In this document: piece by piece, positions 1 through 7,252 of the stretch | Layout: the number at the start of each line of letters is the position of its first letter | How positions within the stretch are numbered: position 1 is the first letter of the stretch | Assembly (NCBI GenBank): GCA_905480565.1 | Contig: CAJQQW010000255.1 | Location: forward strand, 1 to 13,994 | Reading direction: 5' to 3' | DNA from: an uncultured Halioglobus sp. | Lineage (GTDB): Bacteria > Pseudomonadota > Gammaproteobacteria > Pseudomonadales > Halieaceae | Length of the DNA: 13,994 nucleotides | The notes under the pieces: model-generated | Database searches by the model: none | Seen by the model: only the letters and a program-made list of their open reading frames with translations | Told to the model about the DNA's origin: nothing | Program-made: the position numbers and the translations under genes

Positions 1-299
1 ATGAGGGTTTCCTCGGACAGCCCCTTTAATGATTTTGACAGGCTCGTCACAAGCCGCTTGTATCCTGGGCCTTTCTGGCCTTTTTCCATGTTGCGTTGCT
101 GGCGCAGGAGGTCGGCTAGAATGGCAGACGACTCGCGCAAATCGCCGCGGGTGAGACCGTGACGAATACGTTCTCGAGCCATGCCAACAATAGAAAATCC
201 CGCAATCAGTGTGCGGTCCAAATCAAAAAATGCGACGGACGGGCTATTCTGCATTTGACCGATCGTTGCCAGATGGTGGTCTAGCGTGTGAACAGACAT
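1..299 (-). CDS. HAD-superfamily subfamily IB phosphatase-like protein, C-terminus outside window
   Basis: This is the first 99 codons of a gene reading leftward off the window edge. The ATG at 299 is preceded by a good Shine-Dalgarno AGGAGA (305-310), five bases upstream. Residues 23-30 read AFFDLDRT, the HAD motif I DxDxT, with D26 as the expected nucleophile and D28 as the general acid. The following helical segment (GFSIVGMARERIRHG) resembles the cap region of HAD-IB enzymes related to phosphoserine phosphatase. In this subfamily the HAD domain occurs alone or fused to a 1-acyl-glycerol-3-phosphate acyltransferase domain, and the truncation prevents telling which. Motifs II and III are not visible. 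The substrate is unknown. Family assignment is fairly secure from motif I and its flanks; anything more specific would be a guess. Confidence 0.75.
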   Translation of the reverse strand, partial: MSVHTLDHHLATIGQMQNSPSVAFFDLDRTLIAGFSIVGMARERIRHGLTRGDLRESSAILADLLRQQRNMEKGQKGPGYKRLVTSLSKSLKGLSEETL

Positions 300-694
300 G
301 TTTCTCTCCTGCGGTGGAACGCGTGGCAATGAGCGGCGTACATTACGGATGAATCATGACGGGCAGATGACACTGACGTGGCACGTGTTGAAAATCAGAC
401 TGCTCGCCTCCTGGCAGGTTTAAAGCAAGGATTGAGCCAGTGTCCCAAAAGTGATGTGATCAGTGGGTTCGCACGCTGCATCGGTGCGGCCGACCGCATA
501 TCGACAACATGCCAGGCCGACATGACACCCAGCGGCGCACCAGAATGAGGCGCGCTCGCGCCCCAACAGAGCAGGTAGAACGAGAGTGTGCTTGCGACGT
601 GTTCATCGCCACCGCTGCCGCCGGAAGACCAGCGAGTGGCGGTGCCGTTCATTGTCCACCGGCGCCTTTGATGATCTGCTTTATGGTTCGCTTG
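300..694. other. 395-base stretch with no supported gene
   Basis: This lies between the start of the HAD gene and the end of the unknown minus-strand gene. No open frame here has recognisable conservation, and the longest (395-652 minus, 85 aa) lacks a clear ribosome binding site and any known motif. The ribosome binding site of the HAD gene sits at 305-310. The only other structure seen is a short palindrome ACGTGGCACGT at 376-386, which could be an operator or chance. No terminator-like hairpin with a T tract was found for the gene ending at 695, so transcription may continue into the HAD gene. Confidence 0.5.
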
Positions 695-1429
695 CTAAAG
701 GATGTCTTCTGGCGAGGGTTGCAGTTCGTCGCCCGTGAGCCAGTTCCGCCATAACAGGGCTTCGCGCCGGTAAGTACGGCGTTCTGCTTGGTCCAGCTTC
801 ACCGCGCGCAGCAGGTTGATCAGCCATCGATCCGGTACCGTTGGCAGCAGACCTGCGCCCGGGGTACAGCAGATGTGGTGCCAGTGCAGGTGTCCATTTT
901 TCCAGTGCAATACCTCGCCATTGGGGGCGAGTGTGTAGGCCAGCTTCGCCCCCCCGGGCAATGGGCGTCCCTCACTGATGGACCGCGCGACGATAACAGC
1001 TGTGTGGTCATGCGGTCGAGCCAGTGAGATTAGCTGCCGGTAATAGCGCGGTGTCCGCAGACCCACATCGAATCCAGCCAGCGCCAGTTGATGTTGCCTT
1101 ATACCCTCGGGCAAAGGGTGCTGTGCGGTTTGGTTCGTGCCGCCCTGGAACTGTGGATACCACGGTTGCACTGACAACGTGGCCGCGTTAAAAAAAATGT
1201 TTGCCAGTTGCTCAAGCCTCTGCTCGGCCTGATCGTTAGCCACAACGTGGGTGTGGTAGCACCACGTGCCTGCGCTAGATTCCCAGTGTCGCGTGCTATA
1301 ACAGTCGCGCTCGTCGCCGTGCTGTTCGCGTTGGCCGGCGGCGAGTTGTAACAGCGCCCGCGCGCTGGCGGGAGCTTCGTCTGCAGCCAGCTGCAGGCTC
1401 AACTCGGGGCTTTGTTGAGTCTTTCTCAC
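695..1429 (-). CDS. Uncharacterised 244-aa protein, possibly START/SRPBCC-like
   Basis: I do not recognise this protein with confidence. The proposed start is a GTG at 1429, four bases after the stop of the cupin gene, with a GGTGA Shine-Dalgarno overlapping that stop. The frame stays open up to an ATG at 1567, but that would overlap the conserved second cupin domain, so the extension is rejected. From the GTG onward the protein has no internal methionine. Features seen are an aromatic- and His-rich N-terminal half (WCYHT about residues 54-58, QPWYPQF), a central IRQHQLALAGFDVG, then a stretch ending GEVLHWKNGHLHWHHICCTPG, and a Trp/Arg-rich C-terminal helix. Predicted strands followed by a long terminal helix could fit a START/SRPBCC lipid-binding fold; this is a weak inference. 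No signal peptide or membrane segment is seen. Tight spacing implies co-translation with the cupin gene, so a joint role is likely but unknown. Confidence 0.6.
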   Translation of the reverse strand: MRKTQQSPELSLQLAADEAPASARALLQLAAGQREQHGDERDCYSTRHWESSAGTWCYHTHVVANDQAEQRLEQLANIFFNAATLSVQPWYPQFQGGTNQTAQHPLPEGIRQHQLALAGFDVGLRTPRYYRQLISLARPHDHTAVIVARSISEGRPLPGGAKLAYTLAPNGEVLHWKNGHLHWHHICCTPGAGLLPTVPDRWLINLLRAVKLDQAERRTYRREALLWRNWLTGDELQPSPEDIL

Positions 1430-1433
1430 GGAG

Positions 1434-2099
1434 TCACCGGCTCCCGACGGCCACGGGCAAATGACCGACCTTGACCCAGATGAGTGTGTCCTCCTCTGCG
1501 TGGGGATGATGTTCGCTGAGGTGTGGGCTGCGGATCCATGTCCCGGCGGGGTATCGCCCCTGCTCATCGATCAGTTCACCGGAAAGCACGAAAATTTCCT
1601 CGCCGCCGACGTGACGGTGCCTGACAAAGCGCTCTCCGGCGGGCCAGCGCACCAGCGCGACATGCTCTGTCCCATAGTCGTGTAGCGAGAGCACCTGCAG
1701 GTTGCCGGAGCCTGGCCTGAACGGGCTCGCATGGGTGTCAACTACGACATGTCGCGTATCGCCATGCTGGAACTGGTGAAGCTTGACCAGGAGTATACAA
1801 CCCTGCTCACTGAAGGGCGCGTGTCGATAGCCGGCGGGGTTGCGGAAGTAGGTGCCGGCACAAAAGTTGCCGCTGTCGTCAGAGAATACGCCCTCCAGTA
1901 CCAGTATTTCCTCACCACCCGGGTGGTCGTGCGGTGAAAAAGCCGCGCCTGGTTCATAGCGCACGACGCTGGTGGCATGCCCGCGCTCTGCTTCCTCACG
2001 CGCAAGCGGCTTGCGCCACACGCCGGGCATGGAACTTCTGGTCCACTCAATGCGCGCGGTGTTTATCACGACTCTTTCGTTGAAATTCATATTGAGCAT
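1434..2099 (-). CDS. Double-cupin ChrR-like protein
   Basis: This 221-aa protein carries two tandem cupins of the ChrR C-terminal type. Repeat one (about residues 45-110) has HDHPGGEE (57-64), then a G-x-Y-x-R-x-P turn and a late His (H93). Repeat two (about 145-212) has RHRHVGGEE (160-168), GTWIRSP (186-192) and late His residues at 197-200. These His/Glu positions are the usual metal ligands, so both sites look able to bind metal. In Rhodobacter, ChrR joins a zinc anti-sigma domain to one cupin and controls RpoE; that N-terminal domain is absent here, so anti-sigma activity is not supported. Stand-alone relatives are annotated as cupins or acetylacetone-cleaving-like enzymes without firm function. 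The ATG at 2099 is chosen for its AGGTG five bases upstream; a second ATG lies at 2090, and a farther one at 2192 falls within the rpoD terminator. It is followed four bases later by the unknown gene. Confidence 0.85.
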   Translation of the reverse strand: MLNMNFNERVVINTARIEWTRSSMPGVWRKPLAREEAERGHATSVVRYEPGAAFSPHDHPGGEEILVLEGVFSDDSGNFCAGTYFRNPAGYRHAPFSEQGCILLVKLHQFQHGDTRHVVVDTHASPFRPGSGNLQVLSLHDYGTEHVALVRWPAGERFVRHRHVGGEEIFVLSGELIDEQGRYPAGTWIRSPHLSEHHPHAEEDTLIWVKVGHLPVAVGSR

Positions 2100-2118
2100 G
2101 AATGCACCTGTTTTACGC

Positions 2119-2157
2119 GATAGCTGACTATCCCCTACCTGACATCGGATCGTCAGG
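2119..2157. repeat. Two small inverted repeats upstream of the cupin gene
   Basis: Between the rpoD terminator and the cupin ribosome binding site are two adjacent short inverted repeats. One is GATAG-CTGA-CTATC at 2119-2132. The other is CCTGAC-N8-GTCAGG at 2138-2157. They occupy the space where the promoter and leader of the cupin gene must lie. They could be operator half-sites or leader hairpins. No strong -35/-10 pair was found. Each is short enough to arise by chance. Confidence 0.35.
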
Positions 2158-2161
2158 GCAT

Positions 2162-2211
2162 AAAAAAGGGGCAGAGCGGAGTTTCCTTGCATGGAAACCC
2201 TGCTCTGCCCC
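2162..2211 (-). terminator. Intrinsic terminator downstream of rpoD
   Basis: A long imperfect hairpin pairs 2168-2177 (GGGGCAGAGC) with 2202-2211 (GCTCTGCCCC), and continues through one G-T wobble and one mismatch into GTTTCC/GGAAAC (2181-2186 with 2193-2198) around a six-base loop. On the minus strand the right foot is followed directly by TTTTTT (2167-2162). It lies 27 bases past the rpoD stop, so it should end the rpsU-yqeY-dnaG-rpoD transcript and insulate the cupin gene. On the plus strand no T tract follows, so it is one-directional. Confidence 0.9.
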
Positions 2212-2237
2212 CCTGTAGGCGTTTCGACGCGCTAAGA

Positions 2238-4064
2238 TTAACTCTCGTCGAGGAAGCTGCGCAAGTAATCCGAGCGCGTCGGGTGACGCAGTTTTCGCAG
2301 TGCCTTGGCCTCAATCTGTCGGATACGCTCCCGCGTGACATCAAACTGTTTGCCCACTTCCTCCAGCGTATGGTCTGTGTTCATGTCAATCCCGAAGCGC
2401 ATACGCAATACTTTTGCTTCCCGCGCGGTAAGGCCCGCGAGGACTTCCTTGGTAGCTTCCTGCAGGCCCTGCCCGGTGGCGGAATCCACGGGGGAACTGA
2501 TTGTATGGTCCTCGATAAAATCACCCAGATGGGAATCTTCGTCATCGCCGATAGGAGTCTCCATGGAGATGGGCTCCTTGGCGATCTTGAGTACCTTGCG
2601 TACTTTGTCCTCAGGCATGTCCATGCGTTCGCCGAGTTCTTCCGGTGTCGGCTCGCGGCCCATTTCCTGCAGCATTTGGCGCGATATCCGGTTCAGCTTG
2701 TTGATGGTCTCGATCATGTGCACCGGGATACGGATGGTGCGTGCCTGATCAGCAATGGAGCGCGTTATCGCCTGACGAATCCACCAGGTGGCGTAGGTCG
2801 AGAACTTGTATCCCCGTCGGTATTCGAACTTGTCTACGGCTTTCATCAGTCCAATGTTGCCTTCCTGAATCAGATCCAGAAATTGCAGGCCGCGATTCGT
2901 GTACTTTTTCGCGATAGAAATCACCAGGCGCAGGTTGGCTTCGACCATTTCTTTTTTGGCGCGTCGTGCACGGGCTTCGCCCATCGACATGTTGCGGTTG
3001 ATCTCTTTTATCTCGGTAACTGTAAGGCCGACTTTCTCTTCTATTTGTGCCATGCGGCGCTGCAGGCGCTGAATTTCCGCTTTTTCGGCTGCAAGCTTGG
3101 GACCATAGGTTTTTTTACGAGCATGCCGCGCTGCCCAGCGCATATCTGTTTCAGAACCCTGATAGGAGCTGATGAAATCCTTGCGTGGCATGCCGCATAC
3201 CTTCACAGCAATGCGCATGATTTCCCGTTCCTGATCGCGAATACCCAGCAGAATATTGCGCGGCGAATCGGTCAGCGGGTCAGAGACACGGGGGGTGAAT
3301 TTGAAGAACTTGAACAGGCTGCTCAGTTTCTCCATTTCCTTGATGGTGGTTTTATCCTGCCGACCTTTGGCAGCGATCGCCTTCTCGGTTTTGTTGTGCT
3401 GACGCTTCAGTGCGGCGAAGCGCTTTTTGGCCTCAACCGGGTCCGGGCCAGTGTCTACTTCATCGTCATCGTCGTCATTGGACGCGGCGGGTGGCGCTGC
3501 TTCGGCCGCTGCCTCGGCGACCTCGGCCGCAGAGGGAACGTGCTCGGCGGGGTCCAGGTATCCGACCATGATATCGCTCAGGCGACGCTCTTCTTTGGCG
3601 ACCAGGTCGTATTCGTCCAGCACTCTTTTAACTGATCCTGGGTAACAGGCCAGAGCGGACAGCATTTCCCGGATGCCTTCTTCGATCCGCTTGGCGATCA
3701 CGATCTCGCCCTCACGGGTTAGCAGTTCCACTGTGCCCATCTCGCGCATGTACATGCGCACCGGATCTGTCGTTCGGCCTGCTTCTGTTTCCACTGCGGC
3801 CAGTGCCGCTGCCGCCTCGGCAGCGGCGATGTCATCTGCTGAAGAATCGCCCTCCGTCATGAGCAATTCATCAGCGTCCGGTGCAGCTTCAAACACCTGG
3901 ATGCCCATGTCATTGATCATCTGGATAATATCTTCGACCTGATCCGGATCGGAAATATCCTGGGGCAGGTGATCATTGACCTCTGAGTAGGTCAGGAAAC
4001 CCTGTTCCTTACCTTTCGCGATCAGATCTTTTAGTCTGGACTGTTGATGGGCAGCATCTGTCAT
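2238..4064 (-). CDS. rpoD: RNA polymerase primary sigma factor RpoD (sigma70)
   Basis: The 608-aa protein (E. coli 613 aa) directs core RNA polymerase to housekeeping promoters. Region 1.1 spans about residues 1-80, region 1.2 begins near [13 protein letters not shown] (98-110), and the gammaproteobacterial non-conserved insert covers about 130-370. Region 2 (about 371-450) includes [21 protein letters not shown] and the -10 recognition and melting segment [17 protein letters not shown] (419-435). Region 3 follows, and region 4.2 has the -35 helix-turn-helix [19 protein letters not shown] (567-585). Low-complexity Ala- and Asp-rich stretches lie at 78-90 and 181-202; such linkers vary between species. 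The ATG at 4064 has AGGA ten bases upstream and begins the conserved N-terminus. It is the last gene of the macromolecular-synthesis operon, 214 bases after dnaG, with its own candidate promoters in that gap and a terminator after it. Confidence 0.99.
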   Translation of the reverse strand: MTDAAHQQSRLKDLIAKGKEQGFLTYSEVNDHLPQDISDPDQVEDIIQMINDMGIQVFEAAPDADELLMTEGDSSADDIAAAEAAAALAAVETEAGRTTDPVRMYMREMGTVELLTREGEIVIAKRIEEGIREMLSALACYPGSVKRVLDEYDLVAKEERRLSDIMVGYLDPAEHVPSAAEVAEAAAEAAPPAASNDDDDDEVDTGPDPVEAKKRFAALKRQHNKTEKAIAAKGRQDKTTIKEMEKLSSLFKFFKFTPRVSDPLTDSPRNILLGIRDQEREIMRIAVKVCGMPRKDFISSYQGSETDMRWAARHARKKTYGPKLAAEKAEIQRLQRRMAQIEEKVGLTVTEIKEINRNMSMGEARARRAKKEMVEANLRLVISIAKKYTNRGLQFLDLIQEGNIGLMKAVDKFEYRRGYKFSTYATWWIRQAITRSIADQARTIRIPVHMIETINKLNRISRQMLQEMGREPTPEELGERMDMPEDKVRKVLKIAKEPISMETPIGDDEDSHLGDFIEDHTISSPVDSATGQGLQEATKEVLAGLTAREAKVLRMRFGIDMNTDHTLEEVGKQFDVTRERIRQIEAKALRKLRHPTRSDYLRSFLDES

Positions 4065-4104
4065 TGAGCCAACATCCTGAAATAGGGAAAAAAATTAGCC
4101 GGGG

Positions 4105-4110
4105 ATTATA
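4105..4110 (-). promoter_or_regulatory. Consensus -10 element of a candidate rpoD-proximal promoter
   Basis: The minus strand reads TATAAT, preceded by GGG, about 40 bases before the rpoD start. A start point near 4098 would give a leader of about 34 nt that contains the ribosome binding site. No good -35 hexamer lies at 16-18 bases; the nearest candidate, TTGTGT, is 21 bases away. It may depend on an activator or on extended -10 contacts. Only the -10 is well supported. Confidence 0.5.
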
Positions 4111-4206
4111 CCCGAAATTCGCGGCGCACTGACACAAGAAGTCGGGATATTTCCAATAAAGTGGATCATTCCGGCGATAAAATAGCCCCGATCTGCGCTT
4201 TATTTA

Positions 4207-4235
4207 ACGTGGGGACGGTCATAGGCTAAAACAAG
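4207..4235 (-). promoter_or_regulatory. Sigma32-like heat-shock promoter candidate before rpoD
   Basis: The minus strand reads CTTGTT (4235-4230), a 15-base spacer, then CCCCACGT (4214-4207). The E. coli sigma32 consensus is CTTGAA with 13-17 bases to CCCCATNT. Here the -10 block matches at every fixed position but one, and the -35 at four of six. It lies in the dnaG-rpoD gap, about 140 bases before the rpoD start. E. coli rpoD also has a sigma32 promoter between the dnaG start and rpoD, so position supports the assignment. The sequence match is direct; function is inferred. Confidence 0.45.
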
Positions 4236-4278
4236 TGCACCGGTGGCCTGATTTGGCCTGTCGTTGCGGGCCGCTGAA

Positions 4279-6168
4279 TCAGTCAGCAGGTTTGTTGCGC
4301 TGCGCATCCCTCGCCAGTTTCTCCTGCAGCAGCTCCTTGAGCCGCTGCTTCTCCGTGTCGCTCACATCAGCGTAGTTGGTGACTTTCAGTTTGTCGACCT
4401 GAGCGGCTAATTTGTTTTGTCCGGGCAGGTGCGTCAGGGCCAGTAATGTATCGGTGAACTCCTGTTCGATGCCAGTGGCAGGAATCAGTCTTTCCTGTCC
4501 TGCCAAACGATTGAGCAGGTTGCCCTCGGGGGTTCCATACCAGTGCCCCAGCAACATTGCGGTGCTGGATTCCGGTCGTCGTTGCAGCAGTTGCAACAGG
4601 TCTAAAAGCAGCTGACTGCCCTCCAAATCCAGCCCCTCCAGTTGCTCTGAACTGATCAACCGGGCCATGTTTGGTTGATGCAGTAGTAGGGCAATTGCGG
4701 TCTGAACAAGGCTCGAGTAACCCTCTGGTGTGGGTCGGTGCCTGAAGCTGGGTGGCGTTTCGCGCGAGTGCTCGGCCTCTGCAGGGGGCACCTCATCGAG
4801 GTAGGGCGGGGGTGATTCTGCACCATCTATGCTATTGTCCTGCGCTATCTCCGTATCTATGGGAGGGACTTCCAGTTGCATAAGGCTGGTTAGCTCCAGC
4901 CCGGTGCGTTCCGCCAGAGATTGATACATCAACTGTCGAAACACGCCCTCGGGTAATTGCCTGATGTAGGGCAGGGCCTGCTTGCTCATGCGAGCGCGAC
5001 CCTCCAGGCTGTCCAGGTCCAGGTTTCGTGAGGTGGACTCAAACAGGAAATCCTCCAGCGGGACAGCCTCGGCCATTAGTTGCTCGAAGGCCTCGCGCCC
5101 GCCGCTCCGCACCGCGTCATCCGGGTCCTGGCCCTCCGGCAGGAAGAGGAAGCGCGCCTGGCGCCCATCCTCCATGCTCGGAAGTGCAGCCTCCAGAGCC
5201 CGCAGCGCGGCGCGCCGGCCGGCGGTATCCCCGTCAAAACAGAATACTACCTCCGGGCAGAGTCTGTAGATCCGCTCCAGGTGGATCTGGCTGGTGGCCG
5301 TGCCCAATGTAGCCGTGGCATACGTGATGCCATGTTGGGCGAGGGCGATGACATCCATGTAGCCCTCCACTACCAGAATACGATCCAGCTGGCGGTTGTT
5401 CTGGCGAGCCTCGTAAAGTCCGTATAGTTCGCGGCCCTTCTGAAAAATTGGGGTCTCCGGGGAGTTCAGGTATTTTGGTTTGTCGTCTCCCAGCACCCGC
5501 CCACCGAAAGCGATAACCCGACCACGGCGGTCCCGAATGGGGAATGCCACCCGGTCGCGGAAACGATCGTATACTCTCCCCGACTCGTTTTTAACCAGCA
5601 TGCCGGCCTTGATCAACAGCGCCTGTAATTCCTCGCCGCCACCGAGAGCCGGGTGCAGGCTGTCCCAGCCCGGGGGGGCGAAACCCAGGTTAAAATCCCG
5701 GGCGATCTGGCCCGACAGGCCGCGGCCCTTAAGGTATTCAATGGCCCGCGGCGCATCGCTGTGCTGACGCAGTTGCGCCTGGTAGAAGAGTGACACTTTC
5801 TCCATCAGCGCGTACAACGGTTTATTACTGTCCTCACGCTGCCCCGTGTCGCGACCGTCTCGGCTGGGCTCCCGCGGGACCTCCATACCGGCGCTACCGG
5901 CTAAATTGTCTACCGCCTGGGGAAACTCCAGGTTGTCGTATTCCATGAGGAAGGTGAGCGCGTTGCCACCGGCACCACAGCCAAAGCAATAGTAAAACTG
6001 CTTATCCGGGTTCACGCTGAAGGACGGACTGCGTTCCTCGTGGAAAGGGCAGCGGGCGGAGTAGTTCTTACCGGACTTTTTCAGTTTTACACGGCGGTCG
6101 ATCACCTCGACAATATCGACGCGATCTAGGAGATCATCCAGAAATGACTGTGGTATGCGTCCGGGCAT
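4279..6168 (-). CDS. dnaG: DNA primase DnaG
   Basis: The 629-aa primase makes RNA primers for lagging-strand synthesis and is recruited by DnaB helicase. The N-terminal CHC2 zinc domain has C40-x2-H43 (CPFH) and C61-x2-C64 (CFGC). The polymerase core includes the RNAP-basic segment and the Toprim fold, with catalytic E268 in VVEGYMDV, D312 and D314 in FDGDTAG, and DPDD at 348-351. A variable, acidic Pro-rich linker lies around 440-480, followed by the C-terminal helicase-binding helical domain (about 485-625). The start MPGRIPQSFLDDLL matches the E. coli N-terminus, with AGGG just upstream. It lies 107 bases after yqeY, a gap in which I see no terminator or convincing promoter, and it is followed by the promoter-bearing gap before rpoD. 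Confidence 0.98.
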   Translation of the reverse strand: MPGRIPQSFLDDLLDRVDIVEVIDRRVKLKKSGKNYSARCPFHEERSPSFSVNPDKQFYYCFGCGAGGNALTFLMEYDNLEFPQAVDNLAGSAGMEVPREPSRDGRDTGQREDSNKPLYALMEKVSLFYQAQLRQHSDAPRAIEYLKGRGLSGQIARDFNLGFAPPGWDSLHPALGGGEELQALLIKAGMLVKNESGRVYDRFRDRVAFPIRDRRGRVIAFGGRVLGDDKPKYLNSPETPIFQKGRELYGLYEARQNNRQLDRILVVEGYMDVIALAQHGITYATATLGTATSQIHLERIYRLCPEVVFCFDGDTAGRRAALRALEAALPSMEDGRQARFLFLPEGQDPDDAVRSGGREAFEQLMAEAVPLEDFLFESTSRNLDLDSLEGRARMSKQALPYIRQLPEGVFRQLMYQSLAERTGLELTSLMQLEVPPIDTEIAQDNSIDGAESPPPYLDEVPPAEAEHSRETPPSFRHRPTPEGYSSLVQTAIALLLHQPNMARLISSEQLEGLDLEGSQLLLDLLQLLQRRPESSTAMLLGHWYGTPEGNLLNRLAGQERLIPATGIEQEFTDTLLALTHLPGQNKLAAQVDKLKVTNYADVSDTEKQRLKELLQEKLARDAQRNKPAD

Positions 6169-6275
6169 GGCCCTACCGATGACAGCGGGTTAACACGCTA
6201 TTGAAGCATGTCGCGAGGTAAAAGTTTAGGCCGCAATGGAATGGTCGATGCCCAAGTCTGCACCGGCGCTATCAA

Positions 6276-6731
6276 TCAACCGGTGAGCTTTGCCTTAACC
6301 ATCTGGCTGACGGCACCCATATCGGCGCGGCCAGCAAGCTGGGGTTTCAGTTGACCCATTACGGGTCCCATCGCCGCCATGCCGCTGGCATCCGCCGAGG
6401 CAATGGCCGCGTCGATCAGATCAGACAGCTCCGCCTCGCTCAGTTGTGAGGGGAGAAATTCCTGTATGACGGCGATTTCGGCGTTTTCCTTGTCAGCCAG
6501 ATCGATACGGTCTGCGTCGGTGAACTGCTGTGCAGAGTCGCGACGTTGCTTGACCATTTTATCGAGTACGGCGAGGGCGCGCGCGTCGTCCACGTCTATG
6601 CGCTCGTCGACTTCAATACGTTTGAATTCCGCCTGGATCAGCCGCAGGGCAGTGAGGCGGTCTTTGGCTTTGGCTTTCATGGCGGCTTTGGTAGCCGCCT
6701 TGATGGACTGGGTGAGAGAGTCTTCGCTCAT
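6276..6731 (-). CDS. yqeY: GatB/YqeY domain protein
   Basis: This 151-aa soluble protein belongs to the YqeY family, which resembles the C-terminal tail domain of the GatB amidotransferase subunit that contacts tRNA. The helical N-terminal half includes KDRLTALRLIQAEFKRIEVD (23-42), and the conserved middle has FLPSQLSE (92-99). The C-terminal segment MGPVMGQLKPQLAGRADMG (121-139) is the typical YqeY signature, followed by QMVKAKL. Its biochemical role is not established; a tRNA-linked function is inferred from the shared domain. The gene sits between rpsU and dnaG, a placement common outside the enterics. It begins 18 bases after the rpsU stop without a clear Shine-Dalgarno, which suggests translation linked to that of rpsU. 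Confidence 0.95.
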   Translation of the reverse strand: MSEDSLTQSIKAATKAAMKAKAKDRLTALRLIQAEFKRIEVDERIDVDDARALAVLDKMVKQRRDSAQQFTDADRIDLADKENAEIAVIQEFLPSQLSEAELSDLIDAAIASADASGMAAMGPVMGQLKPQLAGRADMGAVSQMVKAKLTG

Positions 6732-6749
6732 TGGGTGAAGACAGCGGTC

Positions 6750-6965
6750 TCAGTAAAGGCGGACGCGCTTGCGGTTCTCGCGGGACAGCTTTTTCAGGTG
6801 ACGTTTCACCGCAGCGGCGCCAGCGCGCTTGCGCACAGTAGTCGGCTTTTCATAGTGCTCGCGCTTGCGAACCTCGGCGAGAACGCCTGCTTTTTCACAG
6901 GATCGCTTGAAGCGCCGCAGCGCCACGTCGAAGGGCTCGTTTTCCTTGATCTTGATATGGGGCAT
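6750..6965 (-). CDS. rpsU: 30S ribosomal protein S21
   Basis: The 71-aa basic protein matches E. coli S21 in length and almost throughout: [19 protein letters not shown] at residues 9-27, [10 protein letters not shown] (38-47) and the C-terminal RLY. S21 is the last small-subunit protein to assemble, near the anti-Shine-Dalgarno end of 16S rRNA, and aids initiation. The ATG at 6965 is preceded by GAGGT four bases upstream. It is the first gene of the operon, with a well-matched promoter at 7046-7074 and a leader of about 75 nt that can form a hairpin. tsaD is divergent. Confidence 0.99.
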   Translation of the reverse strand: MPHIKIKENEPFDVALRRFKRSCEKAGVLAEVRKREHYEKPTTVRKRAGAAAVKRHLKKLSRENRKRVRLY

Positions 6966-6994
6966 TTAGACCTCAATTCAGTAATTCAGTGCAC

Positions 6995-7027
6995 CGGGGG
7001 CGATTCTGCGTCGCTCACAATCCCCCG
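6995..7027 (-). promoter_or_regulatory. Candidate hairpin in the rpsU leader
   Basis: In the transcribed leader, CGGGGG and CCCCCG (7022-7027 and 6995-7000) can form a six-base all-GC stem around a 21-base loop. It lies between the promoter and the rpsU ribosome binding site, with no following T tract, so it is not a terminator. It could affect transcript stability or translation of S21, but this is inferred only from base pairing. Confidence 0.35.
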
Positions 7028-7045
7028 ACTCCTTAAAGGGCGCGC

Positions 7046-7074
7046 ATTCTAGCCCGTTGGGGGCCGTTTTGCAA
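7046..7074 (-). promoter_or_regulatory. Sigma70 promoter of the rpsU operon
   Basis: On the minus strand TTGCAA (7074-7069) and TAGAAT (7051-7046) are separated by exactly 17 bases. They match the consensus at four of six and five of six positions. Transcription would begin near 7039 and give a leader of roughly 75 nt before rpsU. This is the best-formed promoter in the window and fits the high expression expected of this operon. Confidence 0.8.
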
Positions 7075-7252
7075 AGTGCTTCCGAGGCGCTCGTTTGACG
7101 GGATGTGTCGCGGTTGCGGGGGCTATGCCACTGCCTGGGGCACCGGTGCAGGCTCCGGGGGTGATATTGGTGCGTATATCCCCCTTTTTTTGTCTGGTTC
7201 GCCGCGGGGGCAGCCAGTATCATGCGCCAATTCGATAGCGAGGGTGAGATCA

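Noticed and set aside
395..652. 85-codon minus-strand open frame in the left gap
   Set aside because: No Shine-Dalgarno of note, no known motif and unusual composition. Kept as unannotated.
2187..3635. 482-codon open frame on the plus strand opposite rpoD
   Set aside because: It is fully antisense to the clear rpoD reading frame, its translation is Phe/His-rich without any domain, and long antisense frames are common opposite GC-rich genes.
7181..7191. CCCC/TTTTTTT run upstream of tsaD as a terminator
   Set aside because: No GC-rich hairpin precedes the T run on the plus strand, and there is no gene upstream on that strand to terminate.
7076..7252. N-terminal extension of TsaD by 59 residues
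   Set aside because: The extension has no similarity to the family and covers the promoter region of the divergent rpsU; the conserved N-terminus begins at 7253.
6966..7252. LexA box between rpsU and tsaD, as in E. coli
   Set aside because: I looked for CTGT-N8-ACAG on both strands and did not find it.
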